Source: JBDRDI01 sp043820875 (GTDB lineage: Bacteria; Patescibacteriota; Patescibacteriia; Patescibacteriales; UBA12075). From it: a stretch of DNA of 64,000 nt. This document shows, one piece after another, positions 57,841 through 64,000 of the stretch. The notes under the pieces are model-generated. The model was not told the origin of the DNA. It made no database searches and saw only the letters and a program-made list of their open reading frames with translations. Position 1 is the first letter of the stretch; the number at the start of each line of letters is the position of its first letter. Both the position numbers and the translations under genes were made by a program. The DNA is taken from assembly GCA_043820875.1 (NCBI GenBank), contig JBDRDI010000034.1:16569-80568 (forward strand). Direction: 5' to 3'.

Positions 57841-57995
57841 TTTTGTTTTTTTTGTTTTTATTAAAGATAGTTGCGCGCTTTTCTGCACAGGATGGGGGGA
57901 GGCTTGTGCATCGTGCGAGGTCGTCTTTTTTTGTGGACTAGACAACACTTCAGTACATGACGTCATCAAGCCGACCTGATCAAAAAAGCGCGCAA
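57801..57995 (-). ncRNA. Candidate structured RNA of about 195 bases, minus strand
   Basis: A minus-strand promoter (TTGACA, complement of 58022-58027; TATTAT, complement of 58000-58005; 16-base spacer) predicts a start at about 57993, exactly at a perfect 12-base stem (TTGCGCGCTTTT, 57984-57995 with 57871-57882). Inside, AGGTCG pairs with CGACCT and, interleaved with it, GGCTTG pairs with CAAGCC, giving pseudoknot topology; CCTCCCCCC is unpaired. The transcript would end at the terminator 57801-57836. No coding frame of note. It does not match tmRNA, RNase P or SRP RNA as I know them; 6S RNA has similar length but I see no 6S-like bulge. Confidence 0.5.
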
Positions 57996-58038
57996 GTTTA
58001 TAATAGCAAATTTTGGGGGAATGTCAACAGACGCGCAT

Positions 58039-58067
58039 TTGCCATCCCAATTAAATTATTATATAAT
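58039..58067 (+). promoter_or_regulatory. Promoter of ftsH giving a leaderless start
   Basis: TTGCCA (58039-58044) and TATAAT (58062-58067) with a 17-base spacer; transcription would begin at about 58074, which is the chosen ATG of ftsH, so the mRNA has no leader. Confidence 0.6.
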
Positions 58068-58073
58068 AAACAC

Positions 58074-59906
58074 ATGAAAAATTTATTTAAAAATATATTT
58101 ATCTATCTTTTTGTTTTTTTGGCTGTGGCCGCTATTTTTTCAGCTTATTCCGGAGAATATCAAAAGAAAGAAGAAGTGGGCACGGATGTTTTGATTGCCA
58201 AAATTGACCAAGGGGAAGTGGAAAGCATCGCGGTGAGCGGAACAGATATTCAGATAAAATTGAAGAGCGGAGAGGAACAGCTGATCAAAAAAGAATCCAC
58301 GGAAACTTTTTCCCAACTGATAAGCAATTTAGGAGTAGATAAAGAAAAACTTAAGAATATAAAAATAGAAATAAAAGAAAATGAAGGTTTGAATTTTTGG
58401 CTTGCTTATGTTTTTCCGATTCTCATTCCGCTTCTTTTGATTGGCGGTTTTATTTATTTTATGATGCGCGGAGTGCAAGGAGCGAATAATCGCGCTATGA
58501 TGTTTGGTCAGTCGCAAGCCAAGGAATTTAAAAAAGATGAAAAAAACAAAGTAACTTTCAAAGACGTGGCCGGCGTGAAAGAGGCCAAAGAAGAATTGAA
58601 AGAAGTCGTGGAATTTTTAAAATTTCCGAAAAAGTTTTTGGATCTGGGCGCGCGTATTCCGCGCGGCGTGCTTCTTTTGGGAACTCCCGGTGTGGGCAAA
58701 ACTTTGCTCGCGCGAGCCGTGGCAGGAGAAGCCAATGTGCCGTTTTTTCATATTTCCGGTTCGGAATTTGTGGAAATGTTTGTCGGCGTGGGCGCCAGTC
58801 GCGTTCGTGATTTATTTAAGAAAGCGAAAAAAAATACACCATGCATTGTGTTCATTGACGAAATTGACGCAGTAGGTAGAAGAAGAGGAGCTGGCCTTGG
58901 TGGTTCGCATGATGAAAGAGAGCAGACTCTGAATCAAATACTTGTGGAGATGGATGGCTTTGATCCTCACACCAATATCATCGTTATGGCCGCCACAAAC
59001 CGCCCGGATGTTTTGGATCCGGCGCTTCTTCGGCCGGGGCGTTTTGACCGACAAGTGTTTTTAGACAGTCCGGATATTGCCGACCGAGAAGCTATTTTAA
59101 AAGTTCATGCCAACAAAAAACCATTGGCCAAAGATGTAAATTTGCGTCGCATTGCAGAGAGAACCCCGGGATTCAGTGGAGCGGATCTGGCAAATGTTTT
59201 GAACGAAGGCGCGATACTTTCCGCGAGAAAAAATAAAAAAATAATTGAAATGAATAATTTATTGGAGGCGATTGAAAAGGTCATGCTCGGTCCGGAAAGA
59301 AAATCAAGAGTTTTGTCGGACAGAGAGAAGAAGATTACCGCATATCATGAAGCCGGACACGCCGTTGTGGCGCACCATTCTTTGAATACCGACCCGGTTC
59401 AAAAAATTTCCATTATCTCCCGCGGAGTGGCCGGAGGATATATGATAAAATTACCGACTGAAGATCGACACATGCACACCAAGGCGGAATATATTGAAGA
59501 GATCGCGGTTTTGCTGGCCGGATATTTAACCGAAAAAGAAATTTTTTCCGAAGTGACGACCGGCGCGACTTCTGATTTGCGTCGTGCGACTGGTTTGGCC
59601 AGAAAATTGGTTACTGATTTTGGTATGTCTGATAATTTGGGTCCACGCACTTACGGGCAAAAGGAAGAAATGATTTTTTTGGGACGTGAAATACATGAGC
59701 AAAGGGACTATAGTGAAAAAGTGGCCGAAGAAATAGATCGAGAAGTTTCCGGATTTATCAAACAAGGAACAGAACACGCCAAAAAAATTATTAGTGAGCG
59801 CAAAGAAGAGATAGATAAAGTTGTGGCGGTTCTCTTGGAGAAAGAAACTTTAGAGAAGGAAGAGTTTGAAAAAATTGTGGGAGAGAAGAAAAAAAATAGT
59901 CTGTAG
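58074..59906 (+). CDS. ftsH: ATP-dependent zinc metalloprotease FtsH
   Basis: 610 residues. Two membrane helices near the N terminus (about 5-22 and 103-124) with a short periplasmic part between them, then the AAA domain: Walker [19 protein letters not shown] (about 202-219), Walker [16 protein letters not shown] (about 257-271), SRH region ([21 protein letters not shown], about 307-327), and the zinc site HEAGH (about 425-429) with the later Asp. It degrades membrane and regulatory proteins. An ATG at 57957 gives 39 more residues but lies inside the RNA candidate and upstream of the predicted transcription start, so 58074 is used. Confidence 0.95.
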   Translation: MKNLFKNIFIYLFVFLAVAAIFSAYSGEYQKKEEVGTDVLIAKIDQGEVESIAVSGTDIQIKLKSGEEQLIKKESTETFSQLISNLGVDKEKLKNIKIEIKENEGLNFWLAYVFPILIPLLLIGGFIYFMMRGVQGANNRAMMFGQSQAKEFKKDEKNKVTFKDVAGVKEAKEELKEVVEFLKFPKKFLDLGARIPRGVLLLGTPGVGKTLLARAVAGEANVPFFHISGSEFVEMFVGVGASRVRDLFKKAKKNTPCIVFIDEIDAVGRRRGAGLGGSHDEREQTLNQILVEMDGFDPHTNIIVMAATNRPDVLDPALLRPGRFDRQVFLDSPDIADREAILKVHANKKPLAKDVNLRRIAERTPGFSGADLANVLNEGAILSARKNKKIIEMNNLLEAIEKVMLGPERKSRVLSDREKKITAYHEAGHAVVAHHSLNTDPVQKISIISRGVAGGYMIKLPTEDRHMHTKAEYIEEIAVLLAGYLTEKEIFSEVTTGATSDLRRATGLARKLVTDFGMSDNLGPRTYGQKEEMIFLGREIHEQRDYSEKVAEEIDREVSGFIKQGTEHAKKIISERKEEIDKVVAVLLEKETLEKEEFEKIVGEKKKNSL

Positions 59907-59926
59907 AGACATTTGCAAATAAATAT

Positions 59927-59960
59927 CGTTGGATTTTATCCAGCGGTTTTTATTTTATTT
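59927..59960 (+). terminator. Terminator after ftsH
   Basis: CGTTGGAT (59927-59934) pairs with ATCCAGCG (59938-59945) with one G-T pair, followed by a T-rich run. Confidence 0.8.
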
Positions 59961-60017
59961 TCATTGTTGACAGAAATATGTTATAATAAAAAAAGATAAT
60001 AATTAATAATAAACAAT

Positions 60018-60980
60018 ATGTATCGTAAAATTTTAAAAGACGCTTGGCAAATATCCTGGAAAAGTAAATATTTATGGTTTTTTGGCTTGTTCGCCGCTTT
60101 TTTGGGTTGGAAAGGTGAATATGAAGTAATAGTTAGGGCGGCATCCGGGAACATCCGGTCGCAAGCGCCGTATTGGTTGCAAATTTTATCGGAAAAAGAA
60201 GTTACTGTTGGAAAATTCAGCAATTTATTTGTTGCTGAAACTTCCACAATGATCGCTTTGGTTTTTACTCTGCTTTTAATATTATTTTTAGCCGGTTTTT
60301 TATTTTGGCTGGCGGTTGTTTCGCAGGCCGCGGTTATTAACGGTTCATTTTTGTCTTTAAATAAAAAAGGAAATAATTTTGAAGATAACTTAGGAGCCGG
60401 AATCAAGAGTTTTTGGCCTGTTTTGGGAATGAATCTGATTATGAAAATTACAATTTGCGCTTGTTTTGCCTTAATCAGCTTGCCTCTTATCTTTTTCGGA
60501 AGAAGCGGAAATTTATTTTTGGCTGATTTTGTTTATTTTTTAATTTTTATAGTTTTTATTCCATTGGCGATTTGTTTTTCTTTTATTGTCAGATACGCCA
60601 TAAACTATTCTGTGCTTAAAAAGGAAAAATTTGTCAGCGCTTTTGCAAAAGGATGGAAATTATTTAAAGATAATTGGTTGGTGAGCGTGGAAGTTTCTTT
60701 GCTTATTTATTTGGTAAGTTTTTTGGCAGGCTTTGCGATTGTTCTGTTTGTCGCCACGCTTATTATCTCACTTTTATTTTTATTAATTATATTTAAAGCT
60801 GTTTCTCTATACATTTTTTGGGTTATTTTTTCATTGGGTTTTTTCGTGATTTTATTTTTTATTATTTGCGCTGGATCGTTATTATCCACATTCCAAATTT
60901 CAGCTTCCACGGTTTTATTTTCAGAATTGATCAGCGGCGGAATGAAAAGCAAAATTGTCAGAATTTTTGAAAGAGAATAA
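60018..60980 (+). CDS. Membrane protein, unknown, six or more helices
   Basis: 320 residues, mostly hydrophobic with about 6-7 helices: FALVFTLLLILFLAGFLFWLAVV-like (about 79-101), LMKITICACFALISLPLIFF (about 141-160), then several in the second half including a long FAGFAIVLFVATLIISLLFLLIIFKA run. The opening WQISWKSKYLWFFGLFAAFLGW and the YKF-GK segment are those of an uncharacterised membrane family often annotated as DUF975-like; I cannot name a function. It lies 9 bases before the double pilus ATPase gene, so it may belong to the same machinery. Confidence 0.65.
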   Translation: MYRKILKDAWQISWKSKYLWFFGLFAAFLGWKGEYEVIVRAASGNIRSQAPYWLQILSEKEVTVGKFSNLFVAETSTMIALVFTLLLILFLAGFLFWLAVVSQAAVINGSFLSLNKKGNNFEDNLGAGIKSFWPVLGMNLIMKITICACFALISLPLIFFGRSGNLFLADFVYFLIFIVFIPLAICFSFIVRYAINYSVLKKEKFVSAFAKGWKLFKDNWLVSVEVSLLIYLVSFLAGFAIVLFVATLIISLLFLLIIFKAVSLYIFWVIFSLGFFVILFFIICAGSLLSTFQISASTVLFSELISGGMKSKIVRIFERE

Positions 60981-60989
60981 AGTTATATT

Positions 60990-63900
60990 ATGCAATCAAT
61001 TGAGGACTTAACAAAAACATCGCAAAACGGAGAAGGCGAAGATGAAAGCGCTACCGGAAAATTTAAAAAGAAAGAAGATCAAATCAGGATTAAAGATGAG
61101 GAAAGGTCGGCTGAAGCGCGCGCGACAGACATGAGTCTGCCGTATGTTAATTTGTTTGGATTTCCAATCAGCCCGGAGGCTTTGAAGCTGATAGACGAAA
61201 AAGAAGCAAAAGAACTGCAGGCGGTTTGTTTTTTTTATGATGGCGAACATATTCGAATAGCGGCCGTACATCCCGAAGACGAGAAAGTCAAAAAGAGATT
61301 GAACGAGATATGCAAAGAGTATTTTTCCGAAGGAGGATTATATCTTGTTTCTCAGCACAGTATGGAATATTCTTTGCGTCTTTATAGAACATTGCCCAAA
61401 ATAAGAAAGTTTGTCAGAGGTGTTTCCATTGAAGAAAAAGATTTAAATAAATTTGAAAAAGAAATTACGGATTATAAAAGTTTGGGAGAAAAAATTAATG
61501 AAGTAAATATTACGGATGTAATAACTTTGATATTGGCCACAGCCATTAAGACAGGGGCTAGCGATATTCATATTGAAGCCGAGGAAAATGGAATTGTGGT
61601 ACGTTTTCGGATTGATGGAATTTTGCAGGAAGCGGCAGAAATAAAAAAAGAGTCTTGGAAAAAAATTATTTCCAGAATAAAAATGCTTGCCAAAGTAAAA
61701 ATCAACGTGGAAGGTCAGCCACAGGACGGGCGTTTTTCAATACATCTTAAAAAGGAAAGAATTGACGTCCGCGTTTCTTTTTTTCCGACAAATTATGGAG
61801 AAAGTGTGGCAATGCGTTTGTTGTTTTCCGGAGCGGCCGGTTTGCCGTTTGAAGATTTGGGGCTTTTGCCGGAAGTGGAAGAAGTTCTTAAAAAAGAAAT
61901 AAAGAAGCCAAATGGCTTGATTCTGTCAGCCGGTCCGACTGGATCCGGAAAAACCACTACGCTTTATGCTATTTTGAAAAAATTAAATCAGCCTGGCATG
62001 AAAATTATAACTTTGGAAAATCCGATTGAATATCAGCTGGAAGGAGTTAGCCAAAGCCAAATTGACCTTAAAAAAGATTATACTTTTGCCAAGGGTCTTC
62101 GTTCTCTTTTGCGCCAGGATCCGGATATCGTCATGGTCGGAGAAATTCGTGACTTGGAAACCGCGGAAATTTCCATTCAGGCAAGTATCACCGGTCACTT
62201 GGTTTTATCAACACTGCACACCAATGACGCTGCCGGCGTTATTCCCAGATTGATTGATCTTGGTGTTAAGCCGTATTTTTTGACCCCGGCGATTAATGCC
62301 GTGATTGGACAGCGTTTGGTGCGCAAACTTTGTCCGGAGTGTAGGACTGAACATAAATTAACAGAAGCGGAAGAAGAGCAGGTCAAAAAAATATTGGCAG
62401 TACTTTCGCCAAAGGCGGGGCTGAAAGTTCCGAATGAATTGCCAAAAATTTATAAGGCCGGTCAAGGATGCGCCAATTGTTCGGGACTTGGATATAAAGG
62501 CCGTATTGGAATTTATGAAGTTTTTATCATGAACGATAATATTAAAGAGCTTACGGCACAAAAAGCTCAGGCTTTTAAAATATTGCAACAAGCCATAGAA
62601 AACGGAATGGTGACCATGTTGCAAGACGGAATTTTAAAAGTTTTAAAAGGTATGACCAGCTTGGATGAAGTGTACCGCGTGATCGGTAAATTTGATTATA
62701 TTGATTCTTTATATGATATGGCCATGGCTTCTTCCATCGGCCGTGGAATAAAAATTACGGAAAAAGAGACGCAAGAGGCGCAAAAATTTTCCGGAAAATT
62801 AAACGAGATTGGCGGGAGCATCGCCAAAATGCAGCCGAATGAAATGTTGCCCGTGATTCTTGCCTTGGCTGTAAAAGTTGAAGCCGGTGATATTCATATT
62901 GAGCCAACTGAAAATGAGGTTAAGATTCGTTTTAGGATTGATGGAATTTTGCATGATATTGTTGATATTCCAAAAGACCATTATATTCAAATATTATCCA
63001 AGATAAAAATTTTAGCCGGTTTTCCAACTAACGTCAAAAAAGCTACCATGGACGGACGTTTCAGTATAAAAATAAACAATTCAAACATTGATTGCCGAAT
63101 TTCCATTATTTCCGGCGGTTACGGCGAAACAATCGTTATCCGCGTTTTGGCAAACCAGGCTTCGGCTTTGGCGATGGCTCAATTGGGAATAACCGGTCGC
63201 GCTTTGGAATCAATAGAAAGGTCCATGAAAAAAACCAAGGGCGTTATTATTACTACCGGTCCGACCGGATCCGGAAAAACCACAACCTTATATAGCATTT
63301 TGAATAAATTAAATAAATCGGACATAAAAATAATGACCATTGAAGATCCGATTGAATATCACATGGATGGCGTGATGCAAACGCAAATTGACAATGAACA
63401 AGGATACACCTTTGCCGCGGCTCTGCGATCTTTCATGCGTCAGAATCCGAACATCATTATGGTGGGAGAAATTCGAGATCCGGAAACAGCCAAAACCGCG
63501 ATTGAAGCGGCCATGACCGGGCACCTTGTCCTCTCTACCATCCACGCGAATGGCGCGGCCGGCGCAATCGCGCGTTTTGCGGGTCTTTCCGTTGACAGGC
63601 AAATGTTGGCTGCCTCGATTGAAAGTTCTATCGGTCAGCGTTTGGTGCGGAAAATTTGTCCACACTGTAAGAAAGAAGTAAAATTAAATGCCTCGGAAAC
63701 AAAAGAGGTGAAAGAAGTTTTAGCAACTATTGATGAAAAAATATCCGGTGTAAAAATTCCAAAAGAATTGAAATTTTATAAGGGCGCGGGATGCGAAAAA
63801 TGCAACGGACTGGGATATAAGGGACGATTGGGAATTTATGAAGTGATTGAAATGACTCCGGACATTCAAAAAATTATTCAAAGCTCTGGCGTAACCGATT

Positions 63901-64000
63901 TTGAAATAGAGCAGGCCGCCATGAAAAATGGCGCGATATTAATGTTGCAAGATGGGGTTTTAAAGGCACTTGCAGGAGAAACAACGATTGAGGAAGTTTT
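60990..64000 (+). CDS. Tandem (double) PilB/GspE-type pilus assembly ATPase, 3' end missing
   Basis: At least 1003 codons without a stop, containing two complete type IV pilus assembly ATPases in one chain. Module 1 (about 1-540) has an N-terminal domain, ASDIHIE, Walker A GPTGSGKTTTLY at about residue 315, VGEIRDLETAEIS Walker B, the histidine box HLVLSTLHTND and a zinc CPEC/CANC pair near 447 and 494. Module 2 (about 600-1000) repeats GDIHIEPTENE, Walker A at about 757, VGEIRDPETAKT, HLVLSTIHAN and CPHC/CEKC near 889 and 935. Such motors power pilus extension and DNA uptake. The frame was checked across the junction and no stop or frameshift was found. Fusion of two copies is unusual. Confidence 0.9.
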   Translation, partial: MQSIEDLTKTSQNGEGEDESATGKFKKKEDQIRIKDEERSAEARATDMSLPYVNLFGFPISPEALKLIDEKEAKELQAVCFFYDGEHIRIAAVHPEDEKVKKRLNEICKEYFSEGGLYLVSQHSMEYSLRLYRTLPKIRKFVRGVSIEEKDLNKFEKEITDYKSLGEKINEVNITDVITLILATAIKTGASDIHIEAEENGIVVRFRIDGILQEAAEIKKESWKKIISRIKMLAKVKINVEGQPQDGRFSIHLKKERIDVRVSFFPTNYGESVAMRLLFSGAAGLPFEDLGLLPEVEEVLKKEIKKPNGLILSAGPTGSGKTTTLYAILKKLNQPGMKIITLENPIEYQLEGVSQSQIDLKKDYTFAKGLRSLLRQDPDIVMVGEIRDLETAEISIQASITGHLVLSTLHTNDAAGVIPRLIDLGVKPYFLTPAINAVIGQRLVRKLCPECRTEHKLTEAEEEQVKKILAVLSPKAGLKVPNELPKIYKAGQGCANCSGLGYKGRIGIYEVFIMNDNIKELTAQKAQAFKILQQAIENGMVTMLQDGILKVLKGMTSLDEVYRVIGKFDYIDSLYDMAMASSIGRGIKITEKETQEAQKFSGKLNEIGGSIAKMQPNEMLPVILALAVKVEAGDIHIEPTENEVKIRFRIDGILHDIVDIPKDHYIQILSKIKILAGFPTNVKKATMDGRFSIKINNSNIDCRISIISGGYGETIVIRVLANQASALAMAQLGITGRALESIERSMKKTKGVIITTGPTGSGKTTTLYSILNKLNKSDIKIMTIEDPIEYHMDGVMQTQIDNEQGYTFAAALRSFMRQNPNIIMVGEIRDPETAKTAIEAAMTGHLVLSTIHANGAAGAIARFAGLSVDRQMLAASIESSIGQRLVRKICPHCKKEVKLNASETKEVKEVLATIDEKISGVKIPKELKFYKGAGCEKCNGLGYKGRLGIYEVIEMTPDIQKIIQSSGVTDFEIEQAAMKNGAILMLQDGVLKALAGETTIEEV

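Noticed and set aside
57957..58073. Upstream start of ftsH adding 39 residues
   Set aside because: It lies within the structured minus-strand RNA region and before the predicted transcription start; the FtsH N terminus normally begins right before the first membrane helix.

Overview
The window looks like part of the chromosome of an AT-rich Patescibacteria / Candidate Phyla Radiation bacterium, probably Parcubacteria-like; I cannot place it lower than that. The reasons are the gene families present (a VirB2-like pilin, a surface protein with beta-helix and type-3-repeat segments, a lamin-tail membrane protein, an ABC-type binding protein with no permease, a small SMC, a fused double PilB/GspE ATPase, an Arg-type EF-P), the compact housekeeping operons and many short membrane or zinc-ribbon proteins. 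UGA is used as an ordinary stop, so the genetic code appears standard.

Bases 1-7260 form a defence-type accessory island. A circularly permuted cytosine-5 DNA methyltransferase (cut by the window edge) overlaps an N6-adenine methyltransferase, and both follow a LexA/UmuD-type S24 repressor on the minus strand. Divergently, from a promoter that shares its control region with the repressor, runs a compact three-gene ubiquitin-like operon: a ubiquitin-like modifier without a diglycine tail, a ThiF/E1-like activating enzyme with an N-terminal DUF6791 domain, and a DUF6527 cysteine-rich protein. A RelA/SpoT alarmone-synthetase protein and an unrecognised protein with an R-x4-H (HEPN-like) motif follow, each preceded by copies of one short intergenic motif. 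This repressor-controlled modification plus ubiquitin-like island is the most interesting part of the window.

Bases 7260-16130 hold small membrane proteins, a minute Lys/Ala-rich peptide gene with its own promoter and terminator, DedA, rubrerythrin plus superoxide reductase, a tiny mutM remnant, ychF, two hairpin RNAs, a THUMP methyltransferase, and the rpsF-ssb-rpsR-efp operon with an attenuator-like leader. Bases 16130-21520 (minus strand) carry recA, a RodZ-like HTH protein, a pilin-like protein, a solute-binding lipoprotein and the ComM/YifB ATPase. Bases 21700-33600 carry a coupled pair of small unknown genes, a surface beta-helix protein, transport genes, mscS, a Ca/Na antiporter, tRNA-Leu, ppsA, tsaD, tRNA-Glu and a sugar-phosphate isomerase.

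Bases 33795-42090 are a plus-strand run: yebC, ruvC, then a polysaccharide locus of two glycogen/starch synthases, a GH57 glycosidase, an aminoglycoside-phosphotransferase-like kinase, a PHP-domain protein and a pyruvyl-transferase-like protein. Bases 42090-60000 carry a candidate ncRNA, a long inverted repeat abutting smc, a hinge-less-looking SMC, a lamin-tail protein, a GC-rich unknown gene, ftsK, a metallo-beta-lactamase-fold protein, gyrA, a thioredoxin-fold lipoprotein, an S1-domain protein, a minus-strand structured RNA candidate and ftsH. The window ends inside a tandem (double) type IV pilus assembly ATPase.

RecA, SSB, RuvC, ComM and the PilB-type ATPase fit together as DNA uptake and recombination machinery; ppsA, phosphoglucose/phosphomannose isomerase, the two GlgA and GH57 fit storage or surface glucan metabolism. 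No CRISPR array, rRNA or insertion sequence was seen.
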